Positions 23,566 to 34,037 of a stretch of 64,000 bases of DNA are shown here, piece by piece. Below the pieces are notes generated by a model that was given only the letters and a program-made list of their open reading frames with translations, made no database searches and was not told the DNA's origin. Numbering within the stretch: the stretch's first letter is position 1; each line of letters begins with the position of its first letter. Source of the DNA: Lachnospiraceae bacterium (GTDB lineage Bacteria; Bacillota; Clostridia; Lachnospirales; Lachnospiraceae); the NCBI GenBank assembly GCA_015057035.1, contig SVFC01000001.1, positions 1-64,000 of the forward strand, given 5' to 3'. Position numbers and translations under genes: made by a program.

Positions 23566-25962
23566 ATGAGTTTGAAATACGAAGCGATTATTAGCAAAAT
23601 GACACTGGAAGAAAAAGCACTTATGATGTCTGGAAAAAACACCTGGCAGACAGTGGACTATCCAGAATATGGAATCCCATCTATGATGATGTCCGATGGA
23701 CCTCATGGTATGCGTACTCAGAATCCGGAAGCAGGCGACCACTTAGGAATCAACCAGAGTATTCCTGCCACATGTTTTCCTACAGCAGCCGGAATTGCCA
23801 ATAGCTGGGATGAAGCATTAGGAGAAGAGATAGGTAGAGCATTGGCAGAAGAAGCTATCTCTATGGGTGTTCACGTCATCTTAGGACCAGGATTGAACAT
23901 CAAGAGAAGTCCTCTTTGTGGACGCAACTTTGAGTATTTTTCCGAGGATCCATACCACGCAGGTAAGATGGCAGCATCTTACATAAAGGGAATCCAGAGC
24001 CTTGGAATCTCTGCATGTCCAAAACATTTTGCAGCAAATAGTCAGGAACTGCGCAGAATGGCAAGTGATTCTGTAGTAGATGAGAGAACCTTCCGTGAGA
24101 TTTATACCACAGGCTTTGAAATTGCTGTGAAAGAAGCAAAACCTAAGTCTATTATGTCTTCCTATAATGAAATCAATGGTGTATATGCCAATGAGAATCA
24201 ACATCTGTTACAGGAAATTCTCGTAGATGAATGGGGCTTTGACGGATACGTAGTATCAGACTGGGGAGCAAGCAATGACCACGCCCTTGGTGTTAAACAT
24301 GGTTCTCATTTGGAGATGCCTGGAACAGGTTCAGTAGGACAGAAAGAAATCCTAAAAGGAATCGAAGAGGGCGTATTAACAGAGGATGAGTTAAACCAGC
24401 GTTTGGATGAACTGTTAGATGTTATTTTTACAACTCATGAAGCAGCAAAAAAGGCAAACATTACAGCCTTTGATGTGGAAGCACATCACGAATTAGCGAG
24501 AAAAGCGGCAGAGGAAGCCATCGTTCTGTTAAAGAACGAGAACCATATTCTTCCTTTAAAAGAAAGAACTAAGGTTGCAGTAATTGGAGATTTTGCAAAA
24601 AATCCGCGATATCAGGGTGCAGGCTCTTCTCTGGTAAATCCTACAAAAACACCAGAGTCCATCTTAGAATGTATTGATGACAGCGGACTTCAGATGATTA
24701 GCTTTTCACAGGGGTATGAGCGCAATGCAAAACCAGATGCGAAGCTGATTGAGGCGGCAATCAAGGTTTCCGCAGATGCGGACGTGGTTTTAGTTTTTGC
24801 AGGGCTGGATGAGGTGAAGGAAGCCGAAGGGTTAGACCGTAGCGATATGAAAATCTCAGAAGCCCAGAATCTTTTGATTGAATCACTTACAGAACAGTAT
24901 GACAACGTGGTTGTGATATTATCTGCAGGTTCACCAATCGAAATGCCTTGGGCATCTAAATGTAAAGCCATTGTGCATGGATATTTAGGTGGGCAGGCAG
25001 GGGCATCAGCGATGCTTCGTGTTTTAACTGGCAAGGTAAACCCATCGGGAAGACTGAATGAAACCTATCCAGTGCGTTATGAAGATACGCCAGCCTATGC
25101 ATATTATCCAAGCAAGGAAAGAACCAGCGAATACAGAGAAAGCTTGTACGTAGGTTATCGTTATTACACCACAGTTGGCAAAGAAGTAGCCTATCCGTTT
25201 GGTTATGGACTTAGCTACACCACTTTTGAATACAGCAATCTTAGTGCAACAGACAAAGAAGTGCGTTTTACATTGAAAAACACGGGTACAGTGGATGGGG
25301 TAGAGATTCCACAGGTTTACGTTGGTACCGCTTCAAATACTGTGTTCCGTCCGAAGAAGGAACTAAAAGGCTTTAAACGTGTTGCGCTTAAGGCAGGGGA
25401 AGAAACAGAAGTTGTGATTCCTTTAGATGACAAGGCATTCCGTTTCTATGATGTTCGCACCAATACCTGGGAAGTAGAAACTGGAACCTATTCTATTATG
25501 GTTGGTAGAAATGCCAATAATGTAGAACTTCAGACAGAGATTGCCATAACAGGTACGGTAAATAACGGAGGCTATGACTTAGAAAAAATGCCATCTTATT
25601 TTGCAGGTAATATTACAGATGTAACAGACGAAGAGTTCCAATTACTTTATGGAAGAGACATTCCAGAAGGTGGCTGGAGCGGAGAAATCGGAATTAACGA
25701 TGCATTTTGTCAGTTTTATTATGCAAAAGGGATGTTGGCGCGTCTGATTTACCGAGTGCTTAACGGACAAATGGAAAAGAGCCTGAAAAAGGGAGACCCA
25801 AATTTAGACATTCTATTTATCTATAACATGCCAATTCGCGGGATTTCACGAATGACAGGTGGAATGGTAAATATGAAAATGGTATACGGAATTACCGATA
25901 TTGCCAATGGCCACGCCTTTAAGGGCATCTGGCATGTAATTAAGGGCTTTTTCTCTCGCTAG
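23566..25962 (+). CDS. Cytoplasmic GH3 beta-glucosidase
   Basis: The 798-residue enzyme has the canonical GH3 order: TIM-barrel N domain (about 1-300) with the nucleophile Asp232 in VVSDWGA and the KHFAANSQE motif, then the alpha/beta C domain (about 320-560) and an FnIII-like domain (about 575-665; YPFGYGLSYTTFEY). A further ~120-residue tail (from about 675), common in clostridial GH3, ends in basic residues. There is no signal peptide, so it would cleave imported beta-glucosides or short beta-glucans. It sits directly upstream of the two-component system and the secreted GH16 enzymes. Confidence 0.92.
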   Translation: MSLKYEAIISKMTLEEKALMMSGKNTWQTVDYPEYGIPSMMMSDGPHGMRTQNPEAGDHLGINQSIPATCFPTAAGIANSWDEALGEEIGRALAEEAISMGVHVILGPGLNIKRSPLCGRNFEYFSEDPYHAGKMAASYIKGIQSLGISACPKHFAANSQELRRMASDSVVDERTFREIYTTGFEIAVKEAKPKSIMSSYNEINGVYANENQHLLQEILVDEWGFDGYVVSDWGASNDHALGVKHGSHLEMPGTGSVGQKEILKGIEEGVLTEDELNQRLDELLDVIFTTHEAAKKANITAFDVEAHHELARKAAEEAIVLLKNENHILPLKERTKVAVIGDFAKNPRYQGAGSSLVNPTKTPESILECIDDSGLQMISFSQGYERNAKPDAKLIEAAIKVSADADVVLVFAGLDEVKEAEGLDRSDMKISEAQNLLIESLTEQYDNVVVILSAGSPIEMPWASKCKAIVHGYLGGQAGASAMLRVLTGKVNPSGRLNETYPVRYEDTPAYAYYPSKERTSEYRESLYVGYRYYTTVGKEVAYPFGYGLSYTTFEYSNLSATDKEVRFTLKNTGTVDGVEIPQVYVGTASNTVFRPKKELKGFKRVALKAGEETEVVIPLDDKAFRFYDVRTNTWEVETGTYSIMVGRNANNVELQTEIAITGTVNNGGYDLEKMPSYFAGNITDVTDEEFQLLYGRDIPEGGWSGEIGINDAFCQFYYAKGMLARLIYRVLNGQMEKSLKKGDPNLDILFIYNMPIRGISRMTGGMVNMKMVYGITDIANGHAFKGIWHVIKGFFSR

Positions 25963-26003
25963 TAATTCGGTATAATATAAGAAAAAACGTAGGGAGTAGA
26001 GGA

Positions 26004-26720
26004 ATGAGAAATATTGCAATTGTAGAAGATGAAGATTCCGCAGCTGCATTACTAAACGGATACATAGAGAAATATGCGGAAAAATCCGGACAACAGTTTC
26101 GTGTGGTGCGTTTTAAAAATGGTGTAGACTTTTTAAAGGACTACCAGGCCACCTATTCGGTTGTATTTATGGATATTCAAATGCCACAGAAAAACGGGAT
26201 GAGTGTTGCTTTTGATTTGCGTGAAATTGACAAGACGGTTTCTATCATTTTTGTAACGAACCTGTCTCAGTACGCACAAAAAGGATATGAAGTAGATGCG
26301 GTTGGTTACCTGATGAAGCCAGTTAGTTACTATGACTTTGAATTAAAGTTCCGCAAGGCGTTGGACGTTTATGCCATGAATGAGGAACAGAAGGTTACTA
26401 TTACAGTGGCGGGAGGATTTTGTCGTATTTCTACTGACAAGTTGATGTATGTGGAAGTGGTAAAGCACCGTCTATATTATCATCTGGTAGACGATGTAAT
26501 TGAGGTAACAGGCGTTTTATCTAAAGTAGAAGAAGAACTGAAACAGTATGGTTTTATGCGCTGTAATCAGTGTTTTTTGGTAAATCCTAAGTTCGTAGTC
26601 AGTGTAAAAGGCTATGACGTACAGGTAGGAAACGAGATTCTTGCCATTAGTAGACCGAAAAAGAATGCATTTATGGAAGAATTAACAACCTGGCTTGCAG
26701 GAGCGGAGGGGAGAAGATAG
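26004..26720 (+). CDS. LytTR-family response regulator (AgrA-like)
   Basis: The 238-residue protein has a receiver domain (1-120; EDEDS acidic pocket, phospho-acceptor Asp57 in FMDIQMP, Lys in MKPVSYYDF) and a LytTR DNA-binding domain (about 140-230; YVEVVKHRLYYH, FMRCNQCFLVNPKFV). LytTR regulators bind imperfect direct repeats upstream of target promoters. TATAAT at 25971-25976 gives a probable promoter. The sensor gene follows after 2 nt. Nearby targets may be the glucanase genes downstream. Confidence 0.92.
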   Translation: MRNIAIVEDEDSAAALLNGYIEKYAEKSGQQFRVVRFKNGVDFLKDYQATYSVVFMDIQMPQKNGMSVAFDLREIDKTVSIIFVTNLSQYAQKGYEVDAVGYLMKPVSYYDFELKFRKALDVYAMNEEQKVTITVAGGFCRISTDKLMYVEVVKHRLYYHLVDDVIEVTGVLSKVEEELKQYGFMRCNQCFLVNPKFVVSVKGYDVQVGNEILAISRPKKNAFMEELTTWLAGAEGRR

Positions 26721-26722
26721 TT

Positions 26723-28111
26723 ATGGGTGCTGTATTACAGAATTATAGTAGTATAATGCTTGAATTTTTAACGGAACTATATATTTTCTGTGCCTTTTTC
26801 TTTGTGAAGCTGGAACGCAAGCCAAAGTTTTGGTTTAGACTTATTGCAGGCTTTGTGGGAGTTGTTGCTTTGGCGTTTCCAGTAGCATGGCTTTATACAC
26901 TGGTTGGTCATGTGGTATGGGGCAGAGTAATCGTTTATGTGATTTTGTTTGCGCTTGTAACCTTGCATGCCAAGATTTGTTTTGAAGATTCCATCTGGGT
27001 GGTGCTGTTTTGTAATAGTATGGCTTATGCCGCGCAGAACCTGACGTACAAACTGTTTTTGATGTTTTGGTGTTATGGAGAAAAAGCACGATGGTTTGAC
27101 TTGTGGGGCAGAAACTTTAATGTGCTGTATCGTTTGGTATATTATTCCTTTATTAGTGTTGTGATTTTAGTGTTGTATTTAACAGTGATACGTAAAATTG
27201 CCAACAAGATTCACTCTAGTAAGTTGGATCGAAGTCTGTTAGCGCTGATTATGGTAACCCTGGTGATTACTATTTTCCTGTGTTCCTTTGAAGATATTTA
27301 TTTTTCGAGATTGTGTGTGGAAAGAGAGAATAGATTTGATTCTTTGGAATTCTATGTCTTAAGACAGACGGGAAATGCTTTTTCTGCGATTTGCTGTTTT
27401 ATTTCTCTGATTCTGGCTTCCAAGGCCTTATTGGAGAGGGAGCTGATGCAGGAAGTAGCGTATTTGAAGTATTCCATCAAACAGGGACAGAAACAGTATG
27501 AAATATCCAAAGATACCATTGATATGATTAATGTGAAAATCCATGACATTAAGTACAAGATCAATACGGTATTAAAGGACCAGAAGGATGTGCCTGCAGA
27601 GATTATTGATGACTTGAGAAAGTCCGTGCGAATCTATGATTCCAACATTGAGACGGGTAATGAATTTTTAAATGTATTTGTTACAGATAAGAGCTTGTAC
27701 TGTGAACAGAATGGTATTACTTTGTCCTGTATGGTGGATGGATCCAAACTGGATTTTATGGAGGCAGGCGACCTGTACTGTCTGTTTGGTAATATTATGG
27801 ATAATGCTTTGGAATCGGTAATGAAGATTCAAGAAAGAGAGAAACGTGTAATCAACCTATCCGTAAAAGCAAAAAACAACATGTTGTTTATTCAGTCAGA
27901 TAACTATTATACAGGAGATATTGAATTTAAAGATGGTTTGCCTCAGACGACCAAGGGAGACACTCAGTGGCACGGCTTTGGAATGCAGAGTATCCGAATG
28001 ATTGTGCAGAAGTACGGCGGAGAATTGTCTACCTATGTCGTGGATGATATTTTCCATCTGAGCATTCTGTTTGGAGATATATCCAGTATAAATGTGCAAA
28101 ATATGAAATAA
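26723..28111 (+). CDS. AgrC-like GHKL sensor histidine kinase
   Basis: A 462-residue membrane sensor with about six N-terminal TM helices (1-235), a dimerisation/phosphoacceptor helix with His274 in NVKIHDIKYKI, and a GHKL ATPase domain (N box NIMDNALESVM, G box GFGMQSIRMIV). This is the layout of peptide-sensing AgrC/ComD kinases and related Lachnospiraceae sensors. No precursor-peptide gene or AgrB processing gene is visible beside it, so the signal may be a sugar or an envelope cue. It ends at a terminator before the GH16 gene. Confidence 0.9.
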   Translation: MGAVLQNYSSIMLEFLTELYIFCAFFFVKLERKPKFWFRLIAGFVGVVALAFPVAWLYTLVGHVVWGRVIVYVILFALVTLHAKICFEDSIWVVLFCNSMAYAAQNLTYKLFLMFWCYGEKARWFDLWGRNFNVLYRLVYYSFISVVILVLYLTVIRKIANKIHSSKLDRSLLALIMVTLVITIFLCSFEDIYFSRLCVERENRFDSLEFYVLRQTGNAFSAICCFISLILASKALLERELMQEVAYLKYSIKQGQKQYEISKDTIDMINVKIHDIKYKINTVLKDQKDVPAEIIDDLRKSVRIYDSNIETGNEFLNVFVTDKSLYCEQNGITLSCMVDGSKLDFMEAGDLYCLFGNIMDNALESVMKIQEREKRVINLSVKAKNNMLFIQSDNYYTGDIEFKDGLPQTTKGDTQWHGFGMQSIRMIVQKYGGELSTYVVDDIFHLSILFGDISSINVQNMK

Positions 28112-28122
28112 ATTGACAGTTT

Positions 28123-28157
28123 AGGAATGTCTATTGTGAATAGGCATTCCTTTTTTT
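28123..28157 (+). terminator. Terminator of the two-component operon
   Basis: Arms 28123-28134 and 28140-28151 pair over 12 bp with one G-T and a TGTGA loop, followed by seven T residues. Confidence 0.9.
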
Positions 28158-28190
28158 ATACTGTAAATATCTTAGAATTGGAGAATATGA

Positions 28191-28940
28191 ATGCGTAGCA
28201 AGAAACTCATTATTTTAGGAATGATTTTGGGCTTGGTACTGGGAACGATAGGATGTACCCCAGCTTCGTCGAATTCCGAACCTTTAGACAACATTCCAGA
28301 TAGATGGACAACAGAAGAAGAGAAAATTGCAGTTTTCGAAGAAGGGCATCCAGAAGGCTTCTGGGCACGAAACGACAGAGGCAATGGTGGAATGTTTAAC
28401 TGTTCCTTTAGCAAACTCAACGCAATCGTTGCAGACGGGCATTTGACCTTGAAACTGGATCAGAGAAACAACAACTATGTAGGAGCAGAATACAGAACCC
28501 ATCAGCAATATTCTTATGGTTTTTATTCTGTCAGCATGAAACCAGCCAAATGCTCTGGAGTAATCACTTCCTTCTTTACATATACCGGAAGACCTTGGGA
28601 TGAGATTGATATTGAATTCCTGGGGAATGACACTACCAAAGTACAATTTAATTATTTTGTCAGCGGTGAAGGCGGACATGAATACGTATATGATTTAGGA
28701 TTTGATGCGTCGGAAGAATTTCATGAATACGCTTTTGACTGGCAGCCAGATTCCATTACCTGGTATGTGGATGGAAAAGCAGTATATAAAGTAACGGGTG
28801 AGATGCCACAGACGGCAGGACACATTATGATGAACTTCTGGAATGTGGCAGATTATAAATCCAATTGGGCAGGAAAGTTTGAAGGGAAAAACCTTCCAAT
28901 TACAGCTCAATATGAATGGATAGGGTTTTCAAGCGAATAA
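28191..28940 (+). CDS. GH16 beta-glucanase lipoprotein, single-domain
   Basis: A 249-residue lipoprotein (lipobox GTIGC, Cys23) with one GH16 domain of the lichenase type. The catalytic motif is EIDIE with Glu138 (nucleophile), Asp140 and Glu142 (acid/base), preceded by YSYGFYSVSMKP and followed by FNYFVSGEGGHEYVYDLGFD and the ITWYVDGKAVY strand. It should cleave internal beta-1,3/1,4 glucan bonds at the cell surface. It heads the glucanase genes after a terminator, so it needs its own promoter in the ~35-nt gap or upstream; none is clear. Confidence 0.92.
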   Translation: MRSKKLIILGMILGLVLGTIGCTPASSNSEPLDNIPDRWTTEEEKIAVFEEGHPEGFWARNDRGNGGMFNCSFSKLNAIVADGHLTLKLDQRNNNYVGAEYRTHQQYSYGFYSVSMKPAKCSGVITSFFTYTGRPWDEIDIEFLGNDTTKVQFNYFVSGEGGHEYVYDLGFDASEEFHEYAFDWQPDSITWYVDGKAVYKVTGEMPQTAGHIMMNFWNVADYKSNWAGKFEGKNLPITAQYEWIGFSSE

Positions 28941-28979
28941 AAACGCTTTAAAATATATTTATATAAGGAGAGAAAAAGA

Positions 28980-30929
28980 ATGAAAAGGAAAAATGTATTT
29001 GCCTTAAGTATGGCAATCGTAATGCTGGTAGGCACACTTCTTACCGCTTGCGGAAGCACAAAAGTAATTGAATTAGCTGACAAGACATTAGCACAGGGAA
29101 CAACTGTAATCGACTTTAGTAAAGAAGTAGATTCAAGTGTGATCTTCGAGTCCGACGGATGGACCAATGGAGATGTATTTAACGTTGTATGGACAAAAAA
29201 CAATGTTAAGTACGAAGATGGCACATTAAAACTTGGTATCACCAAAGAAGATAAGACTGCATGGTTAGATGAAAAGGAAGTAACCTACCACTATACAGCA
29301 GGCGAAGCTCGTACACAGAATTATTATGGTTATGGTGATTATGAAGTTAAGATGAAACCATCAGCTAACCACGGTACAGCCAGCACCTTCTTTGTATGTA
29401 CAGGACCATATGATGAAAAGATTACATACAATGAAGATGGCACAGTTACCACCTCTAAGAATCCACATGATGAAATCGATATCGAATTCTTAGGAAAAGA
29501 CACCACACATGTACAGTTCAACTTCTTCGTTGATGGCAAGGGTGGCAATGAATATATGTATGACCTCGGATTTGATGCATCCAAAGAATACCATGAATAT
29601 GGATTCCGTTGGGAAGAAGACAGCATCACATGGTTCGTTGATGACAAGCCAGTATACAAAGTAACTACCGACAAAAACGTTGAAACAGGCGCTAACGTTA
29701 AGGTTGTAGACAAATTACCTTCAACACCAGGTAGAATGCTTGCAAACTACTGGTGCGGTAACCTGAAAGCGGAAGGCTGGATGGGTAAATACTCAGGCAA
29801 CACAAAAGACAATGGATGTGAATATCAGTGGATTTCTACAACAGCAGAAGGTGCACCACTGAATGGACCAGCACCAGATCAGGGCGGAGAGGAAAAAGTA
29901 GAAATCGATTGGAGCAAAGTTACAGCAATTGCTCCTACATTTGGAAGTACAGACCTCTATACAGTAGCAATCGACAACAATTCTGCAAATGTAAAATATG
30001 ATGCCATTGGCGGAAGTTCATATTTAAACGTAGAAATGGATATTGCAGATGCAGCAGCATCTAAGAATGTATTACATCTTACATTAACCAACAATGGTAC
30101 AACAGATGCACAGGTTCGTGTAAATATCGTTGATGATGCTTTATTGTCAAGCGGTGCACAGAACGCATCTACCAACCAGTCTGCAACATTAGATGGAGCA
30201 GAAGTATATACAGACCTTGTTTGGGGTGGCTCCTTCTTTACAATCCCAGCAGGTAAGAGCGCAGAAGCAGTAGTATACTTCACTGGTTCTGTAGAAAAAC
30301 TACAGCTTATGATTGACTCATCAAGAAATGACGCGAATACATATGCAGGCGATGTTACTGTAAGCGAAATCAAATTCGCTCAGGATGGAGAAGTAGAAAC
30401 TCCTGCAGATCCAAACCCAGAGAAACCAGTGGATCCAAATCCAGGTACAGGGGAAGGAGAAGCATTAACATTCTGGGCAAATGCCGGATATACAGTAGAT
30501 ACAACAGCACCAGCTAAGGTTCTTAATGTAAAATACGAAGGTGCAGATAACACATACGCACCAATCGGTTCTTATGTAGCAGATTTAGCAAATGCAAACA
30601 ATACATTTAGTTTCAAAGTAACAAACAATGGTTCTGAAATGGTAGCGATTCGTGTTGACGTTCAGGGAACAACAAAAGTTGGTAACTCAGATTGTTTAAA
30701 CGTATCCGCAACAGCAGATGGCAACGCCGCATATACAGACATGGAATGGGGCGGATCTAAGATTGAAGTAGCAGCAGGTGCAACTGTTACTGTAGTGGTT
30801 TCTTATGATACAACCACAGACAAAGGCACAGCTACAAACGTAATGTTCTTTACCGGAAGCCAGTTAGGTACAGGTGCAACAGTATCTGTAGACGTAACAT
30901 TAAGTGACTTCCAGTTTTCTACAAAATAA
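28980..30929 (+). CDS. Multidomain GH16 beta-glucanase lipoprotein with two C-terminal beta domains
   Basis: The 649-residue lipoprotein (lipobox LLTAC) has a GH16 domain (about 40-300) with EIDIE at Glu165, Asp167 and Glu169. Two related beta-sandwich modules follow (about 315-475 and 500-649), separated by a Pro-rich linker. Both carry a similar TDLVWGGSFF/TDMEWGGSKI segment and NNG(T/S) turns, so they arose by duplication. I infer carbohydrate-binding modules but cannot name the CBM family. The GH16 part is clearly paralogous to the preceding enzyme. Acts outside the cell on mixed-linkage or beta-1,3 glucan. Confidence 0.9.
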   Translation: MKRKNVFALSMAIVMLVGTLLTACGSTKVIELADKTLAQGTTVIDFSKEVDSSVIFESDGWTNGDVFNVVWTKNNVKYEDGTLKLGITKEDKTAWLDEKEVTYHYTAGEARTQNYYGYGDYEVKMKPSANHGTASTFFVCTGPYDEKITYNEDGTVTTSKNPHDEIDIEFLGKDTTHVQFNFFVDGKGGNEYMYDLGFDASKEYHEYGFRWEEDSITWFVDDKPVYKVTTDKNVETGANVKVVDKLPSTPGRMLANYWCGNLKAEGWMGKYSGNTKDNGCEYQWISTTAEGAPLNGPAPDQGGEEKVEIDWSKVTAIAPTFGSTDLYTVAIDNNSANVKYDAIGGSSYLNVEMDIADAAASKNVLHLTLTNNGTTDAQVRVNIVDDALLSSGAQNASTNQSATLDGAEVYTDLVWGGSFFTIPAGKSAEAVVYFTGSVEKLQLMIDSSRNDANTYAGDVTVSEIKFAQDGEVETPADPNPEKPVDPNPGTGEGEALTFWANAGYTVDTTAPAKVLNVKYEGADNTYAPIGSYVADLANANNTFSFKVTNNGSEMVAIRVDVQGTTKVGNSDCLNVSATADGNAAYTDMEWGGSKIEVAAGATVTVVVSYDTTTDKGTATNVMFFTGSQLGTGATVSVDVTLSDFQFSTK

Positions 30930-30952
30930 TTGGAAAGTATAGAGATATAGAT

Positions 30953-33900
30953 ATGAAATCAAAGAAAAAAAGTATTATTATCACAACAAGTATTGCGGTT
31001 TTATTGGTTTTTACAATTGTGTTAAATACTTTGGCCCTGACCAAGTTCGATAATATTTTTGAAAAATATTTCGGAAAATCTGAGGCAACAACCACAGGAG
31101 ACACTTTAGGGGCAGATGTGAATTATGTTAAGAGCGATTTTAACAGCCCATCCGAACTCTATGCTTATGAAGAATCCAAGGTAGCAGAGATTGCACAGGA
31201 AGGAATTGTACTCTTAGAGAACAATGGAATTCTTCCTCTGGAAAAAGGAACAACCCTTAGTATTTTCAGCCACTCTTCGGTGGATCTGGTAAGTGGTGGT
31301 TCTGGTTCCGGCTCTGGCTCCTTTGAACTTACGAAAAATCTAAAAGAAGGTCTGACCAATGCAGGCCTTCTTGTAAATGAAAAGTTATGGAATTTCTACG
31401 AAAGCGGCGACGGTTCAAAATACAAGAGAGGCCCTGGTGTTATTAACTATGGTGCAGACTTAAACTGGGCAATCAACGAATGTCCTCTTAACGTAATCAC
31501 AAAGGATTCTCAGTTGGTAGAATCCTTTGACAACACAGTAGCAATGTTTGTTCTGTCTCGTACAGGCGGCGAAGGTGGCGATGAAGCCCGTGATATGGCT
31601 GCTTTTGGAGGAGTGTCAGGACAGCATTACTTAGAACCAGATAAAACAGAATTAGAAATCATTGAATATTTAAATGACAATTTTGACAATGTGATTCTTC
31701 TTGTTAACTGCAACAACGCCATGGAACTTGGCTGGGTAAAAGACTATGAAAATATCACAGCCGTTGTAAACTTCCCAGGCGCAGGAAGAGTTGGTACCTA
31801 TGGCTTAGGCTATATGCTTACTGGTATCGATGAAAAAGGCAATGCTTTTTCACCATCAGGTCATCTCGTAGATACCTTTGTATACGATAACTTCTCCTCT
31901 CCAGCAATGCAGAATATGGGAGACTTCGTATTCGAAAACTCTCATTACTATTATGTAAACTATGCGGAAGGTATCTACGTAGGTTACAAATACTATGAAA
32001 CCCGTTATGAAGATATCGTTACAGGAAGAGCAAATGCAGGCAGATACAATTATGCCAATACAGTGACTTATCCATTTGGATATGGATTGAGCTACACAGA
32101 TTTTGAGTGGTCTGATTTTACCATGTCACAGGCTGACAAAGATGGTAAGATTACAGTTACTCTCAATGTTAAGAATACTGGCGACCGTGCAGGCAAGGAC
32201 GTAGTACAGGTTTATGTACAGGCGCCTTACTTTGAAAATGGTGTGGAAAAAGCCTCAGTAAACCTCGTGGGATTTGCAAAAACATCCCTTTTAGCAGCAG
32301 GTGCCAGCGAAAAAGTAGAAGTTGTGATTGATGTGAAAAACTTCACTTCTTATGACGTAAATGCAAACGGTGGTAAAGGTGGATATATTCTTGACGCAGG
32401 AAAATACTATGTTACTGCAGCAAGTAATGCCCACGAAGCAATCAACCAGATTCTTGTGGCACGTTCACAGGATGGAGATACCACAGTAAACACAGAACTT
32501 CTGGTAGACGCAGCAACAGACGATAGCCAGATTGCAGCAGGCACTGTTATGGTTGGTGTACATCATCAGGAAAAGTATGATTCTACAACTTATTCAGTGG
32601 CAGGGGAAGGACTTGCAAACATTGAAAACCAGTTTGACGATGCAGATTTAGAAGATGCAAACTATCTGTCCCGAAGCAACTGGAAGATGATGGAACAGAA
32701 CGGTTTACGTTATGGCTATGGTTCCTCTGTAGCCAGCAGAGCAGAAGTAGGTGGCAAACAGTTCTACCATCCATTATCTGAAGAAATGAGAAAGAGATTA
32801 GAATCTTTCAATTCTTTAAATCCAACAGTGGGAACGGATAACAAGAATTATGTATTTGCAGAAAATAACGATGTAGAACTCATTGACCTTAGAGGTTTGT
32901 CTTATGATGATCCACTTTGGGAAGCATTATTAAACCGTATCACATTAAAAGAACTTTCTAAACTCATTGATGAAAGTGGATACTGCTCACCAGCAATGTT
33001 ATCCATCCATAAACCAAAGGTAACAGACTTAGATGGTCCAGCAGGACTGAATGATATTATTGCTCATGGTTCAATGCCAATTGGCGATGGACTTCGTGCA
33101 ATGACCTGGCCAACCCAGTATATCCTTGCATGTTCATGGAATGTGGACCTGGCAGAAGATATGGGCCGTGGTGTGGCTGAAGATGGTTTGTACAGTGGCA
33201 CCGTAGGCTGGTATGGACCTGGTATGAATATTCATAGAACTCCTTTCTCAGGAAGAAACTTTGAATATTATTCTGAAGATCCATTTATCTCTGGCGTGTT
33301 AGGAAGAGCAACGGTAAATGGTGCTGCCCAGAAGGGTATGTATGCATTTATCAAACACTTTGCATTAAACGATCAGGAAACTCATCGTGATGAATACGGC
33401 ATTGCGACTTTCTCACAGGAGCAGGCAATCCGTGAACTTTACATGAAACCATTTGAAATGACAATCCTTGATAATACAGTGGAAATCAACTACAATAAAG
33501 CTATCAAAGATGCAAATGGCAATATCACAGGATACGAGATGGCAACTACCACAGTACCAGCTGCAACAGCTATTATGACATCCTTCAACCGTATCGGAGC
33601 AACCTGGGCGGGTGGACATTATGGACTGATTACAGAAGTGCTTCGTGAGGAATGGGGCTTCAAGGGCTTCGTTCTTACCGACTACGAAGTAGGTGGCGGT
33701 AAAGGGGCATACATGGAAACCTTACAGTGTCTTGCTGCAGGTGGAGATGCGAAGCTTAAGACGGTAGGTATGGATGCTTTATTTGGATTTGACCTTTCTA
33801 AACATCCAGAATATCAGGGATATGGAAAAGAGGCAGCTCACCATATTCTCTATACAGTTGTGAATTCAGCGGGTATGAACGGATATGTGCATGGTGTACA

Positions 33901-34024
33901 GTATGTAGAAGGTTTTGCATACTACAAACTCATCCTGATTGCTTGGGATGTGGTAGCCGCAGGACTTATCATCTGGTTATGCATCTTGTTATTCAAGAAG
34001 AAAAAAGTTGCCGTAGAGGCATAA
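30953..34024 (+). CDS. Membrane-anchored, circularly permuted GH3 glycosidase
   Basis: A 1023-residue GH3 enzyme with the domain order inverted. After a TM (about 7-28) comes the GH3 C domain (about 60-300), the FnIII-like domain (about 370-500; YPFGYGLSYTDFEW), and only then the TIM barrel (about 635-970) with SGRNFEYYSEDP, KHFALNDQE and the nucleophile Asp910 in VLTDYEVGGG. A second TM (about 990-1012) and a basic tail finish the protein, so both ends are cytoplasmic. Permuted GH3 enzymes are known from rumen Lachnospiraceae. It probably trims glucan oligomers released by the two GH16 lipoproteins. Confidence 0.9.
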   Translation: MKSKKKSIIITTSIAVLLVFTIVLNTLALTKFDNIFEKYFGKSEATTTGDTLGADVNYVKSDFNSPSELYAYEESKVAEIAQEGIVLLENNGILPLEKGTTLSIFSHSSVDLVSGGSGSGSGSFELTKNLKEGLTNAGLLVNEKLWNFYESGDGSKYKRGPGVINYGADLNWAINECPLNVITKDSQLVESFDNTVAMFVLSRTGGEGGDEARDMAAFGGVSGQHYLEPDKTELEIIEYLNDNFDNVILLVNCNNAMELGWVKDYENITAVVNFPGAGRVGTYGLGYMLTGIDEKGNAFSPSGHLVDTFVYDNFSSPAMQNMGDFVFENSHYYYVNYAEGIYVGYKYYETRYEDIVTGRANAGRYNYANTVTYPFGYGLSYTDFEWSDFTMSQADKDGKITVTLNVKNTGDRAGKDVVQVYVQAPYFENGVEKASVNLVGFAKTSLLAAGASEKVEVVIDVKNFTSYDVNANGGKGGYILDAGKYYVTAASNAHEAINQILVARSQDGDTTVNTELLVDAATDDSQIAAGTVMVGVHHQEKYDSTTYSVAGEGLANIENQFDDADLEDANYLSRSNWKMMEQNGLRYGYGSSVASRAEVGGKQFYHPLSEEMRKRLESFNSLNPTVGTDNKNYVFAENNDVELIDLRGLSYDDPLWEALLNRITLKELSKLIDESGYCSPAMLSIHKPKVTDLDGPAGLNDIIAHGSMPIGDGLRAMTWPTQYILACSWNVDLAEDMGRGVAEDGLYSGTVGWYGPGMNIHRTPFSGRNFEYYSEDPFISGVLGRATVNGAAQKGMYAFIKHFALNDQETHRDEYGIATFSQEQAIRELYMKPFEMTILDNTVEINYNKAIKDANGNITGYEMATTTVPAATAIMTSFNRIGATWAGGHYGLITEVLREEWGFKGFVLTDYEVGGGKGAYMETLQCLAAGGDAKLKTVGMDALFGFDLSKHPEYQGYGKEAAHHILYTVVNSAGMNGYVHGVQYVEGFAYYKLILIAWDVVAAGLIIWLCILLFKKKKVAVEA

Positions 34025-34037
34025 GGAGTATTACGGA